A stretch of 64,000 nt of DNA from Rhizobium favelukesii (lineage in GTDB: Bacteria; Pseudomonadota; Alphaproteobacteria; Rhizobiales; Rhizobiaceae), in NCBI RefSeq assembly GCF_000577275.2, contig NZ_HG916852.1:2545001-2609000 (forward strand), written 5' to 3'. Below are positions 47,646 through 56,719 of the stretch, piece by piece. The notes beneath the pieces were generated by a model that made no database searches, was not told the origin of the DNA, and saw only the letters and a program-made list of their open reading frames with translations. Made by a program: the position numbers and the translations under genes. Within the stretch, counting starts at the first letter, position 1, and every line of letters begins with the position of its first letter.

Positions 47646-48398
47646 TTAGATCTTCTGGCCGCACGCCCGGCAGAACCGCCGGACCGTTTCGGCCATGCCG
47701 AATTCAAGCGCATCGGCTGTCAACCCATGCCCGATGGATACCTCGGCGAGGTTCGGAATGCGCTTTACGAGCGGCGGCAAGTTCGCCACCGTCAGATCGT
47801 GCCCCGCATTGACGCCGAGGCCGATCGCTAGCGCCGCATCCGCTGTCTTGCCAAGCGCCTCAAGGATCGGCCCTGCCCGTTCGGGCGACCCGAAGCACCC
47901 GCCATAAGGACCCGTATAGAGTTCGATCCGGTCAGCGCCGACCGCCTTGGCGATCGCGAGGGCCTCGGCGTCCCCGTCGCCATCGGCGAACAGCGATACG
48001 CGCGTGCCCGTCTTCTTCAGCCGCGCAATCACCTCTACCAGAAAGTCCCGGTGTTTGCGGAAATCCCAGCCATGATCAGAGGTTGCCTGCGAAGGATCGT
48101 CCGGAACCAGTGTTACCTGCTCGGGTGCCGCACCGGCGCAGAGTTCAAGAAACTCATCGGTCGGATAGCCTTCGATATTGAACTCGGCGTCCGGAAATTC
48201 ATCATCGATCAGGTTGCGGATGACGGGCAGGTCGGAGAAGCGAATGTGCCGCTGGTCGGGCCGCGGATGCACGGTCAATCCGCTCGCGCCGGATTGCAGC
48301 GCGATCCGCCCCAACCCCTCGATACTCGGCCACGGCAGGTCACGGCGGTTGCGCAGCATCGCGACGGCATTGAGATTGACGGAAAGCGTGGTCGGCAT
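47646..48398 (-). CDS. pdxJ: pyridoxine 5'-phosphate synthase
   Basis: A 250-residue TIM-barrel enzyme that condenses 1-deoxyxylulose 5-phosphate with 3-amino-2-oxopropyl phosphate. The signature segments are [34 protein letters not shown] (catalytic His), [44 protein letters not shown] and [11 protein letters not shown]. It is not next to acpS or era as in the usual pdxJ locus. The start at 48398 has only a weak ribosome binding site. Confidence 0.93.
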   Translation of the reverse strand: MPTTLSVNLNAVAMLRNRRDLPWPSIEGLGRIALQSGASGLTVHPRPDQRHIRFSDLPVIRNLIDDEFPDAEFNIEGYPTDEFLELCAGAAPEQVTLVPDDPSQATSDHGWDFRKHRDFLVEVIARLKKTGTRVSLFADGDGDAEALAIAKAVGADRIELYTGPYGGCFGSPERAGPILEALGKTADAALAIGLGVNAGHDLTVANLPPLVKRIPNLAEVSIGHGLTADALEFGMAETVRRFCRACGQKI

Positions 48399-48811
48399 GG
48401 CAGGATTCCAATGAAGCGAAGGATGATCGTTTCTAAGCCAATGAGTCGGCACGGGCCAACGAGATTCGTACATGAATGCATGTGAATCTGTGATGACGCG
48501 AGTGTTTCACCCATCAGCGCGACGCTGAAAGTACATCTGGTTCGGTCTTCGCGCTTTAAACGATCAAGCGTTTCTCCAACGCTGATTCCTCACGAGAATC
48601 GTCATCGCCCGGGCAACTTTTCCCTGCAAATTAAAGGTCACTAATTTTGATACTAACAAAATACGTCAATCACGAGTAACGTAAGCTCTCGATATCGAAG
48701 AGAACACCGCCAGTTGCTTCGAGCCTGAACAGAAACGATAAGAGGGAACCCCACTCAGCCGCACCCTTTTGCAATTTGCAGACGCACAATGAGCACAATG
48801 GGAGGGACACC
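48399..48811. other. intergenic region between pdxJ and the MerR gene
   Basis: A 413-base divergent intergenic region. The part around 48620-48670 is AT-rich and could hold promoters. AAACG-ATCAAG-CGTTT is a short imperfect inverted repeat near 48558-48573. No gene is seen. Confidence 0.4.
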
Positions 48812-49498
48812 ATGCAAGAAGGTTACAAGCAGGGGTTCACGTCAGACCTAGCGACACAAACGCGACCGCGGCACCGTTTCCTCCCTTTAGCGGCCCTCCC
48901 CGCCGATTTGCCCCGCGGACGAGTCCCGATCGCCGATATGGCCAATGCCTTCGGCGTTACGCATCGTACCCTGCACTTCTATGAGGAAAAGGGACTGATT
49001 TCCGCCAGCCGAATCGGTCTGATGCGCGTCTATGAGCCGGGCGATGTCATGCGCATGGCCGTCATCAACGCCTGCCGCGAGGCGGGTATGGCGGTAGCTG
49101 TGATACAGGACCTGATGAACGACCTCGTCGAGGCCGGTTCGCAGGAAGCTGCCGAGACTTTGTTTCGCGACGCGCTGGTGACCCGCAAACGCGAACTCAG
49201 CGCGGAAATGTCCACATTGCATCGGCAGATGCAGCAGGTGAACGAGCTGCTCGACCACGAAGCAACCGACGATCAAACGCTCAACGACAATCAAGGCGGA
49301 TCGCCACTCACGGATCAGGAGTTGCGGTGTCTGGCACTGATGGCTGCAGGGCTTTCCACGCAGCGCATTGCACGCACCCTCGACCTTCCAAATGACGATG
49401 CTCAAAATCTCGAATCCGGCATCATCGTGAAATTCCGCGCCAACAACCGCTTTCAGGCCATTGCCCAGGCCGTCATGCTGGGTGTCGTACAGGTCTGA
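48812..49498 (+). CDS. MerR-type regulator with a C-terminal LuxR/GerE-like HTH
   Basis: A 228-residue protein. The MerR HTH is at about residues 39-105 (VPIADMANAFGVTHRTLHFY, EEKGLISASRIGLMRVYEPG), followed by a coiled dimerisation helix to about 150. The last 65 residues read LTDQELRCLALMAAGLSTQR, IARTLDLPNDDAQNLESGII and KFRANNRFQAIAQAVMLGVV. This matches the LuxR/GerE pattern (E...L.L.A.G.S...IA..L......V......I..K......A...A). Two DNA-binding modules on one chain is unusual. GGGAGGGA precedes the ATG. Confidence 0.8.
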   Translation: MQEGYKQGFTSDLATQTRPRHRFLPLAALPADLPRGRVPIADMANAFGVTHRTLHFYEEKGLISASRIGLMRVYEPGDVMRMAVINACREAGMAVAVIQDLMNDLVEAGSQEAAETLFRDALVTRKRELSAEMSTLHRQMQQVNELLDHEATDDQTLNDNQGGSPLTDQELRCLALMAAGLSTQRIARTLDLPNDDAQNLESGIIVKFRANNRFQAIAQAVMLGVVQV

Positions 49499-49514
49499 CT
49501 GCAGGCGGCAAGCC

Positions 49515-50642
49515 TTAACGCACGATCGTCAGCGTCTCCGCTGCGCGCGTTATTGCGGTGTAGAGCCACCGCTCGCGCGTGTCGCGGAACGCCCAGCTTT
49601 CATCGAACAGCACGACGTTGTTCCACTGCGAGCCCTGCGCTTTGTGAACCGTCAGCGCATATCCATAATCGAATTCGTCATAGCGCTTGCGCGTGTTCCA
49701 AGGGATTTCACCCTCGACGTCCTCGAAAGCCTGCTTCAGCAGTTTGACCTTCGCCGCGCCGCGATCCATGTCGTCGTCTTCAGGCCGGATCAACAGGTTG
49801 ATGCCAGGCTTTGTCGTCTCCTTGGACGACGTCATGACCTGCCAGAGCGAGCCGTTGAGCAAGCCCTTTGCCGGATCGTTGCGCAGACAGACCAGCTTGT
49901 CGCCCGTTTGCGGGTATTCGGTATTAAAGCCCTTCAACTCGCGAAGGCGCTGATTGTACCGACGTCGCGTTCTGTTGGTACCGACGAGCACCTGATCGGC
50001 GTCAAGCACCAGCGACTGGTTCACGTCGCCTTTTGAGATGACCTGCGCAGTGCCATAGTCGCCGTAACTAACTTCGTTGCCCTCACGCACCTGCATAGCG
50101 AGCTGGATGATCGGATTGTCGCGAGCCTGGCGGTGAATATCCGTCAACAGATAGTCCGGCTCCTGATTTGTGAAGAACCCGCCGCCGGAAACGGGAGGCA
50201 ACTGCCCCGGGTCACCGAGCACCAGGATCGGGGTGCCGAAGCTCATCAGGTCCCGGCCGAGCGCCTCGTCCACCATCGAGCATTCGTCGACCACGATGAG
50301 GGCGGCCTTGGCCACCGGACTCTGCCGGTTGATAGAAAACATCGGAGCGATGGAGGTCTTGCCCGTCTCCTCGTCCTCGACGGCTTCCTCGCCGCGCGGA
50401 CGATAGATCAGCGAGTGGATCGTCTTCGCATTGCTGGCACCCCGCGACCGCAGCACCTGCGCCGCCTTGCCCGTAAACGCGGCAAACAGCACTTCACCAT
50501 CGACGTGCTCCGCGAAGTGGCGCGCAAGTGTGGTCTTGCCCGTGCCGGCATAGCCAAACAGGCGGAAAAGCGGAGACCGCCCTTCCTTCAGCCATTTAGA
50601 AACGGCCTTCAGGGCTTCATCTTGTTGCGGAGCAAATTGCAT
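49515..50642 (-). CDS. RecD-like superfamily I DNA helicase
   Basis: A 375-residue ATPase. Walker A is FRLFGYAGTGKTTLARHFAE at about residues 27-46, and motif II is ALIVVDECSMVDEALGRDLM. Motif III is ILVLGDPGQLPPVSGGGFFT, and motifs V-VI are YGYALTVHKAQGSQWNNVVL and ERWLYTAITRAAETLTIV. It is shorter than RecD and closer to the Dda/RecD2 core. The start MQFAPQQDE at 50642 matches the family N terminus. Confidence 0.87.
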   Translation of the reverse strand: MQFAPQQDEALKAVSKWLKEGRSPLFRLFGYAGTGKTTLARHFAEHVDGEVLFAAFTGKAAQVLRSRGASNAKTIHSLIYRPRGEEAVEDEETGKTSIAPMFSINRQSPVAKAALIVVDECSMVDEALGRDLMSFGTPILVLGDPGQLPPVSGGGFFTNQEPDYLLTDIHRQARDNPIIQLAMQVREGNEVSYGDYGTAQVISKGDVNQSLVLDADQVLVGTNRTRRRYNQRLRELKGFNTEYPQTGDKLVCLRNDPAKGLLNGSLWQVMTSSKETTKPGINLLIRPEDDDMDRGAAKVKLLKQAFEDVEGEIPWNTRKRYDEFDYGYALTVHKAQGSQWNNVVLFDESWAFRDTRERWLYTAITRAAETLTIVR

Positions 50643-50789
50643 CGTGGATCGACTTGGCAGGATTCGCCGGGGATAGGCAACCCTGAAAATCCGAGCGGAT
50701 TGAGGATCGCATGGGAATAAAACCGGCGCCGATCGTGTCTCATGTCTGGCAACGCAATCAAGCGTGCCCAACACGTGAGGAGAGAGCCC

Positions 50790-51170
50790 ATGAAATCCGC
50801 AACGATGCTGATCGCATTTGCCATTGCATCCGCCGCCACAACGTCCGCATTTGCGGCCCCGCCCGTCAAGGCCGTAAAGTCCACCAAGGGCGAGGTTCTT
50901 GCCGGCGAAAACGGCATGACTCTCTACACGTTCAAGAAGGACAAGATGGGCGTTTCCAATTGCTACGACGACTGCGCCAAGAACTGGCCGCCGCTGATGG
51001 CCGCTAGCGGTGCGAAGCCTGAGGGTGCATATTCGATTGTCGAACGAAAAGACGGCAGCAAGCAGTGGGCCAAGGACGGCATGCCGCTCTATTTCTGGGT
51101 GAAAGATAAGAAGATGGGCGATATCACCGGTGACGGCGTCGGCGGCAACTGGGATCTCGTCAAGCCGTGA
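50790..51170 (+). CDS. COG4315-type exported protein
   Basis: A 126-residue periplasmic protein. The signal peptide is MKSATMLIAFAIASAATTSA and cleavage is near AFA. Two copies of the repeat are visible: GENGMTLYTFKKDKMGVSNC with CAKNWPPL, and KDGMPLYFWVKDKKMGDITG. The YxFxxD pattern defines this family of secreted proteins of unknown function. It precedes an ECF sigma and anti-sigma pair with only ten bases between, so the three form an operon and the protein may be part of, or a target of, the signalling module. GAGGAGAGAG lies upstream. Confidence 0.87.
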   Translation: MKSATMLIAFAIASAATTSAFAAPPVKAVKSTKGEVLAGENGMTLYTFKKDKMGVSNCYDDCAKNWPPLMAASGAKPEGAYSIVERKDGSKQWAKDGMPLYFWVKDKKMGDITGDGVGGNWDLVKP

Positions 51171-51180
51171 GCGAACCGAC

Positions 51181-51696
51181 TTGAAGACACCAGGTCACGA
51201 CACGTTCGAGGGCCAGATCCTGGCCCTCCTTCCCTCGCTGAGGCGTTACTCGCGGAGCCTCACCCGCTCCGATGCGGACGGCGAGGACTTGCTGCAGGAC
51301 TGCGTCGAGAAGGTGTTCGCCCGCCGCGGGCAGTGGCGGGGGTTGAACCTGCGCGGCTGGGTGCTGACGATCATGACGAACCTCTATCGCAACAGTTACC
51401 GCCAGACCGGTGGCGCGCCATTCGTGGAACTCGACAGCGCCGAGGACATCGTGTCGGTGGATCCAGCCCCAGATCCGTTGGAACGTTCGCGGCTGGAGGA
51501 CGCCGTGAACAGTCTTTCCGAGGAGAACCGCTCGGTGCTGATGCTGGTCGTCATCGAAGGCTATACCTATCAGGAGGTTGCAACCGCGCTCGATATCCCG
51601 ATCGGCACCGTTATGTCGCGTCTGTCACGCGCACGCCAACGGATAGGAGAGCGCATGAAGGCTGACAATGTCATTACGCTTCGGAGACCGAAATGA
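51181..51696 (+). CDS. ECF-type RNA polymerase sigma factor
   Basis: A 171-residue sigma-70 family protein with region 2 (LLPSLRRYSRSLTRSDADGE, DLLQDCVEKVFARRGQWRGL) and region 4 (VNSLSEENRSVLMLVVIEGY, TYQEVATALDIPIGTVMSRL). There is no region 3. The start TTG 51181 is inferred from protein length and position; no ATG is available in the right place. Its TGA overlaps the anti-sigma ATG (ATGA). Confidence 0.88.
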   Translation: MKTPGHDTFEGQILALLPSLRRYSRSLTRSDADGEDLLQDCVEKVFARRGQWRGLNLRGWVLTIMTNLYRNSYRQTGGAPFVELDSAEDIVSVDPAPDPLERSRLEDAVNSLSEENRSVLMLVVIEGYTYQEVATALDIPIGTVMSRLSRARQRIGERMKADNVITLRRPK

Positions 51697-52475
51697 ATGA
51701 GATCAACCAGACCGTGACCGAAGCGGATCTTCATGCCTACGCCGACGGGCAGCTTCCCGAACAAGCACGGGCGCGCATCGAGGCGTGGCTCAGTGACAAT
51801 CCGGACGATGCCGCCAGAGTGGCGGAATGGACGGCACAAAATGCCGAGATCCGATCGCTTTTTGCAAGCTACGAAATGTCCAGGGATACGGACATTGAGC
51901 TTGTCACGGGCCGTAGTAAGCGCGCAAGCTGGCCGAAACGATTGGCCATGACAGCCGCAATCGCCGGCATTTTTGGTCTTGGGGCTCTGAGCGGCCACTA
52001 CGGCCCGGCGCTGTTTGAAAAGCCGAATCTGCAACTGACGGAACTCGAAACGCTTCCCAATGAAGCCCGCAACGCCTTCCTGGTTTACGCCGGTGAAGTC
52101 CGTCATCCCGTCGAGGTCTTTGCCAATGAGGAGGCTCACCTCGCTACCTGGCTCGGCAAGCGGCTAGCCGTTCAGGACCTCAAGGTTCCGAACCTGCAGG
52201 AACTCGGCTTCAAGCTGGTCGGCGGTCGCCTGTTGCCCGTCGACGGCAGCCCGGGTGCGATGTTCATGTACGAGGATCAGGCAGGCGAACGCCTGACGGT
52301 ACTCGTCGGGCGCAACGCGGATAACAGATCGACCAGTTTCCGCTTTGCCTCATCCGGCAATGTCGAAACCTTTTATTGGATCGATGGCGAACTCGGCTAT
52401 GCCGTGACCGGCGAGGTCTCGCGCGATGTACTGAGAAAGGTCACGGAGGAATGCTACAGGCAGTTTCCGTCCTGA
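51693..52475 (+). CDS. membrane anti-sigma factor
   Basis: A 260-residue protein. The N-terminal cytoplasmic domain (EADLHAYADGQLPEQARARI, EAWLSDNPDDAARVAEW) is that of RsiW/NrsF-like anti-sigma factors that lack the full zinc motif. One membrane segment is at about 86-105 (LAMTAAIAGIFGLGALSG). The C-terminal 150 residues would lie in the periplasm. It should hold the co-encoded sigma factor inactive until a signal releases it. Confidence 0.86.
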   Translation: MNEINQTVTEADLHAYADGQLPEQARARIEAWLSDNPDDAARVAEWTAQNAEIRSLFASYEMSRDTDIELVTGRSKRASWPKRLAMTAAIAGIFGLGALSGHYGPALFEKPNLQLTELETLPNEARNAFLVYAGEVRHPVEVFANEEAHLATWLGKRLAVQDLKVPNLQELGFKLVGGRLLPVDGSPGAMFMYEDQAGERLTVLVGRNADNRSTSFRFASSGNVETFYWIDGELGYAVTGEVSRDVLRKVTEECYRQFPS

Positions 52476-52478
52476 TCT

Positions 52479-52835
52479 TCAGTGCAGCGGATCATTGGCA
52501 AGCTCGATCGGCTTGCCATGCGGCGTCGCCTCCGCCGCCCGCTGCCAGCTTTTCTGCAGATCGAGGATCATGTCGGCGTCAGCGACGCCGAGTTTGACGA
52601 GGATCGCAGAAAGCGCGGCCACCCAGCAATCGAAGTAGTCGCCGCCGTCCTCGGCGCGGCCGGGTTGGTGCAACTCCCGGGACAGGGTCTCCGCCCACTC
52701 GCCCCAGGTAAAGATGCCTTGCTCGTGCAGATGCACCGTCATAGCAAAGGCTTCCGCAGCCCATGGCTCAGCAAAAACCGGCTCGCCATCGGACGATTTG
52801 GGCAGTTGCGGCGATTGCGCCAGCGGCGAGCGCAT
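52479..52835 (-). CDS. nitrile hydratase accessory protein (activator)
   Basis: A 118-residue protein of the P14K/NhlE-like activator type, which resembles the N-terminal part of the beta subunit. FAEPWAAEAFAMTVHLHEQG, FTWGEWAETLSRELHQPGRA and YFDCWVAALSAILV are the family blocks. Such proteins insert cobalt into the alpha subunit. It starts one base after the beta-subunit stop codon. Confidence 0.85.
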   Translation of the reverse strand: MRSPLAQSPQLPKSSDGEPVFAEPWAAEAFAMTVHLHEQGIFTWGEWAETLSRELHQPGRAEDGGDYFDCWVAALSAILVKLGVADADMILDLQKSWQRAAEATPHGKPIELANDPLH

Positions 52836-52836
52836 C

Positions 52837-53496
52837 TCACACTGGCTCAAGATAGTTCTCCCAGGCATCGATCGACACGCTGAGGGTCGGATCGGCGCCT
52901 TCGCCCCAGATCTCGCCGCCACCGAACACGACCGTATAGACCCATTGTGGATTCTCGCCTTTCCCGTGCGCGTTGTCGTCAGGAAAGACAAAGGAGCCCT
53001 GAATCGCTTCCACCACACCGGATTTTGAACGGGCATAGCGCGGCAGCCGCGTATGTGTCGTCGGGCTGAAATTTCTGGTTCGGACCCTGTCACCTTCTGA
53101 GAAGCGGGGCGGGATCGCCACCGGTCGGTCACAAGGACCGCCCTTGGCGATCACGCCCGCGACCATGTCTGCCTTGAGGACGCGCTTCGGCGTCGCTCCG
53201 TCCGTCTGCTTGTGGCCGGCATCGATCTCGTCGGCCGTCACGAAGCCATGGCGCTGCAGCAGCACCTCAAGCGCCCGCATCCAGATCTCGTAGTAGCTCG
53301 CGCCAAGATAATTCGCTGGCGGGATGCTTTCGCGGGCATGCCGGCTCTCGTCGATATTCCAGGCGCCAAACGCACCGCTGGAAAGCGTAAGTCCAAGCGC
53401 CCGTTTCTCCCACTGCGCATGGAAATACGGCTCGTTCTTCTCGGGCGCGACTGGGCCGAAGCCCATCTGACCGCCAAGGTCGTGAGGGCCGTTCAT
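52837..53496 (-). CDS. nthB: nitrile hydratase beta subunit
   Basis: A 219-residue subunit starting [19 protein letters not shown], the family N terminus. [20 protein letters not shown] and the C-terminal SH3-like barrel ([39 protein letters not shown]) are clear. With the alpha subunit it hydrates nitriles to amides. The start overlaps the alpha stop codon by four bases. Confidence 0.93.
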   Translation of the reverse strand: MNGPHDLGGQMGFGPVAPEKNEPYFHAQWEKRALGLTLSSGAFGAWNIDESRHARESIPPANYLGASYYEIWMRALEVLLQRHGFVTADEIDAGHKQTDGATPKRVLKADMVAGVIAKGGPCDRPVAIPPRFSEGDRVRTRNFSPTTHTRLPRYARSKSGVVEAIQGSFVFPDDNAHGKGENPQWVYTVVFGGGEIWGEGADPTLSVSIDAWENYLEPV

Positions 53497-54116
53497 GGCG
53501 CAACTCCCGCCACAGCCGCGAGACCCGTCCCGATCATCGCGTCGCGGCTGACGAGACCGGCAAGCTGCTCCTCGCTCCACCCTTCTGTGCCTTCCGGTCG
53601 CTCGGGAATGACCAGATAACGCAGCTCCGCAGTCGAATCCCAAACGCGGATCTTCTTATTCTCCGGCAACATCACGCCGAATTCAGCCAGCACGCCGCGC
53701 GGATCGATGACCGCCCGCGAGCGATAGGCGGGGGCCTTGTACCAGACCGGCGGCAGGCCAAGCACGGACCACGGATAACAGGAGCAAAGCGTGCAGACGA
53801 CGAGATTGTGCGTATCGGCGGTGTTGAACACCGCGCGCATATGCTCACCCTGACGGCCGGTATAGCCGAGGCTCGCGATGGCGGTCGTCGCATCACGCCG
53901 CAACCCCTCGGCAAATTCAGGATCGCTCCAGGCCCTGGCAACGACGCGCGCCCCGTTGCGCGGGCCGACTTTCGTCTCGTAGGTCTCCACGATCGCATCG
54001 ATAGCCGCCGGATCGATCAGCCCCTTCTCCGTCAGGACCGTCTCAAGCGCCTTCACCCGCGCATGCATGTCGGTGTAGCGGTTATCGTGGTCGTGATGGT
54101 GATCGTCGTCGTGCAC
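53493..54116 (-). CDS. nthA: nitrile hydratase alpha subunit, cobalt type
   Basis: A 207-residue metal-binding subunit. The claw motif is VCTLCSC at about residues 107-113; threonine at the second position marks the non-corrin cobalt form rather than the iron form (CSLCSC). The N terminus has a His/Asp-rich stretch ([12 protein letters not shown]) that could hold metal ions. [20 protein letters not shown] is conserved. The start is GTG 54116 with GGAGGAGG upstream. No amidase gene is adjacent, so the amide product must be handled elsewhere. Confidence 0.95.
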   Translation of the reverse strand: MHDDDHHHDHDNRYTDMHARVKALETVLTEKGLIDPAAIDAIVETYETKVGPRNGARVVARAWSDPEFAEGLRRDATTAIASLGYTGRQGEHMRAVFNTADTHNLVVCTLCSCYPWSVLGLPPVWYKAPAYRSRAVIDPRGVLAEFGVMLPENKKIRVWDSTAELRYLVIPERPEGTEGWSEEQLAGLVSRDAMIGTGLAAVAGVAP

Positions 54117-54217
54117 GAGATATCCTCCTCCGCCAATCTGCGGCTATCTTTAGGCTCTTGCTTGGGTCTCGCCAAGACATTCTATGCCGATGCAACTTTT
54201 CGGTTAAGTTCGATGCC

Positions 54218-55498
54218 ATGAACATCCTGATTCTCGGTGCGACAGGCTTTATCGGTTCGGCGACAGCAGCCCGCCTGCTGGCGGATGGGCATCGTGTGAC
54301 CGGCCTCGGACGCAACCCATCGCGCGCGCGCCTGAAATTGCCAGATATCAAGTGGATAGCCGCTGATCTGTCGAAAATGCTGCGCGCAGAAGATTGGAGC
54401 GCCATCATTGAAGGTCATGACGCCGTCGTCAATTGTGCCGGCGCTCTGCAGGACGGCCTTGCCGACGACCTGGCGGCGACACAACACAAGGCAATGCTGG
54501 CGCTCTACGCCGCCGCACAGCAAGCGCGCCCTCTCATTGTGCAGATATCCGCACGGACCAACGGCGCCGCCGGCGACCGACCGTTCCTGACAACGAAACG
54601 TCAGGCTGACGAAGCGCTCGCGGCAAGTGGCCTGCCTCATGTCATCCTGCGCGCGGCCCTCGTCCTCGGCCGCAACGCCCATGGTGGTTCGGCCCTGCTG
54701 CGCGCCCTCGCTGCCCTGCCCTTCAGCATCCCGCTAGTTCATGCAGCAAGTCCGATTGCAGCAGTCGCGCTTGATGACGTCGCGGCGGCGGTAAGCAGCG
54801 CTGTGGCGGGACAGTTCCCATCCGGCGCTGACGCGGATCTCGCATCGACCGAGCAATTGACGCTCGCCAAACTCGTCACCCTCCACCGGCAATGGCTGGG
54901 TTTGCCGCACGCAAATGTGGTTTGCCTGCCCGCCATCGCTTCAAGGCCGGTCACCTGGCTCGCAGACGCTGCCGGTCGCCTTGGATGGCGTTCACCCTTG
55001 CGCTCCACAGCCATGGCCGTCATGGCTGAAGGCATCCAACCAAGCGCCGGCAGTGACCCTGGTATTGCTACAGCGTCGGCGCGGGACATCCTGCGCATGA
55101 ACCCGGTCGGCGTGCAGGATCTTTGGTTTGCCAGGCTCTATCTCCTGAAGCCGCTGATGATTGGCACTCTGTCGATCTTCTGGCTGCTGTCGGGTTTTCT
55201 GCCGCTGCTTGATGTTCAACGTGCTGCCACACATTTCCTACCCCTGCTGCAGGCAGGCCCTGCCACGTCGCTGACCGTCCTCACCTGCCTGATCGATATG
55301 CTGCTCGGTGCGGCTGTCCTCGTCCGGCCACTCGCCCGCCGAGCCATGCACGGCATGATGTTGGTATCGCTGGCCTATCTTGCTGGTGCCACTATCGTCG
55401 AACCTTCCCTGTGGCTCGATCCGCTTGGACCTTTGGTCAAAGTCCTGCCGTCGCTCGTGCTGACGCTGGCCACCCTCGCCATTCTGGATGAAAGATGA
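54218..55498 (+). CDS. NAD-dependent epimerase-like domain fused to a DoxX-like membrane domain
   Basis: A 426-residue protein. Residues 1-290 are an atypical extended SDR (MNILILGATGFIGSATAARL, VNCAGALQDGLADDLAATQH). The last 125 residues hold four hydrophobic segments (LMIGTLSIFWLLSGFLPLLD, VLTCLIDMLLGAAVLVRPLA, MHGMMLVSLAYLAGATIV, LPSLVLTLATLAIL) of the DoxX-like type. The fusion is known from proteobacteria; no function is established. The stop overlaps the start of the DUF2269 gene, so the two are coupled. Confidence 0.82.
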   Translation: MNILILGATGFIGSATAARLLADGHRVTGLGRNPSRARLKLPDIKWIAADLSKMLRAEDWSAIIEGHDAVVNCAGALQDGLADDLAATQHKAMLALYAAAQQARPLIVQISARTNGAAGDRPFLTTKRQADEALAASGLPHVILRAALVLGRNAHGGSALLRALAALPFSIPLVHAASPIAAVALDDVAAAVSSAVAGQFPSGADADLASTEQLTLAKLVTLHRQWLGLPHANVVCLPAIASRPVTWLADAAGRLGWRSPLRSTAMAVMAEGIQPSAGSDPGIATASARDILRMNPVGVQDLWFARLYLLKPLMIGTLSIFWLLSGFLPLLDVQRAATHFLPLLQAGPATSLTVLTCLIDMLLGAAVLVRPLARRAMHGMMLVSLAYLAGATIVEPSLWLDPLGPLVKVLPSLVLTLATLAILDER

Positions 55499-55974
55499 TG
55501 CTCGAACAGTTGCTGCTGCTGGCACACGTGATCGGCGCGACCGTCCTGTTTGGCACGGGCGCCGGCATCGCTTTCTTCATGGTGCTTGCACACAGGACGC
55601 GGGATCCGAAGCTGATCGCTCATGTCGCAGGAACCGTCGTCATCGCCGATGCGCTGTTCACGGCGACAGCCTCAGTTCTCCAACCGGTGACAGGCTATCT
55701 ACTGGCGAGACTGATGGGCTGGGAACTGACGGAGGGCTGGATCGCCCTTTCATTGCTTCTCTACGTCTTTACCGGCCTTTTCTGGCTACCGGTCGTGGGT
55801 ATTCAAATCCGTATCCGAAATCTTGCCCGCGCGGCCATCGCGGAGCGAACAGAGTTACCCGCGGCTTATTTCCGGCTTTATCGCATCTGGTTTACCTTTG
55901 GATTTCCGGCGTTCTTCGCAGTGATCGGCATCCTGTGGCTAATGCTCAACAAACCGACGATCGCACTATTTTAG
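55495..55974 (+). CDS. DUF2269-family membrane protein
   Basis: A 159-residue protein with four membrane segments (LLLLAHVIGATVLFGTGAGI, VVIADALFTATASVLQPVTG, WIALSLLLYVFTGLFWLPVV, FGFPAFFAVIGILWLMLN). The histidine in LLAHVIG and the PVTG loop are typical of DUF2269. It is co-translated with the SDR-DoxX gene and probably works with it at the membrane. Its end overlaps the convergent LysE gene. Confidence 0.83.
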   Translation: MMLEQLLLLAHVIGATVLFGTGAGIAFFMVLAHRTRDPKLIAHVAGTVVIADALFTATASVLQPVTGYLLARLMGWELTEGWIALSLLLYVFTGLFWLPVVGIQIRIRNLARAAIAERTELPAAYFRLYRIWFTFGFPAFFAVIGILWLMLNKPTIALF

Positions 55975-56559
55975 CATTGGCCAGAGGCTGAGCACCAACA
56001 ATACGGCCATCGTGATGTTGAACCATTTGAGCCGTACAGGATCCGACAGCCAATCGCGCAGGGCCGAGCCGAACCCTGCCCAAGTCGACACGCTCGGAAC
56101 GTTGACCAGCGCGAAGGCGAAGCCGACGATCAGGACGCTCGCGAGATAGATGTCCGGGATCGTATAGGTCGTCATCGCGGTCACCGCCATGACCCATGCC
56201 TTGGGATTGACCCACTGGAAGGCTGCCGCCGACAGGAACGACATCGGCTCCACGCCGCTTTTGCCTTCGCCAAGAGTACGCGATGTCGCGATCTTCCAGG
56301 CGATCCAGGCAAGATAAGCGCCACCGGCAAACTTCAGCGCCGTATAGAGCGCCGGCACCGTATGCAGCAGTGCCCCAAGTCCGAATCCTACGCCGATCAG
56401 CAGAGAGAAAAAACCTGCCCCGATGCCCAGCATATGTGGAACGGTGCGGCGGAAACCGAAGTTCACGCCGGATGCGAACAGCATCATGTTGTTGGGGCCT
56501 GGCGTGACCGATGTCGTGAAGGCAAACAGAACAAGAGCCAGAAATGTATCCAGCGGCAT
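55966..56559 (-). CDS. LysE-family amino acid exporter
   Basis: A 197-residue inner-membrane protein with about six segments. The family signature SVTPGPNNMMLFASGVNFGF lies at residues 16-35, and AYLAWIAWKIATSR and QWVNPKAWVMAV follow. Members export amino acids or homoserine lactones. GGGAGGTC precedes the start. The gene is divergent from the aldo/keto reductase, and a perfect palindrome lies between them. Confidence 0.88.
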   Translation of the reverse strand: MPLDTFLALVLFAFTTSVTPGPNNMMLFASGVNFGFRRTVPHMLGIGAGFFSLLIGVGFGLGALLHTVPALYTALKFAGGAYLAWIAWKIATSRTLGEGKSGVEPMSFLSAAAFQWVNPKAWVMAVTAMTTYTIPDIYLASVLIVGFAFALVNVPSVSTWAGFGSALRDWLSDPVRLKWFNITMAVLLVLSLWPMLK

Positions 56560-56602
56560 GAGACCTCCCGGAGGCCCGCGGTTGGTTGGCGAGCTCAATT
56601 TG

Positions 56603-56629
56603 ATTTAGGTCAGTATAACTGACCTAAAT
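56603..56629. promoter_or_regulatory. 27-bp perfect palindrome between the LysE and aldo/keto reductase genes
   Basis: The arms ATTTAGGTCAGT (56603-56614) and ACTGACCTAAAT (56618-56629) flank ATA. It is the longest perfect inverted repeat of operator type in the window. It lies 43 bases from the LysE start codon and 91 bases from the reductase start codon. No regulator gene is adjacent. Confidence 0.7.
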
Positions 56630-56719
56630 TCGTCATTCCACGTAATCATTGTCATGGTGACAGGATTGGTTGAAAGATTGCCGGGCCGTCCAACCTTCAT
56701 CGAAAACGGAACGACCATC

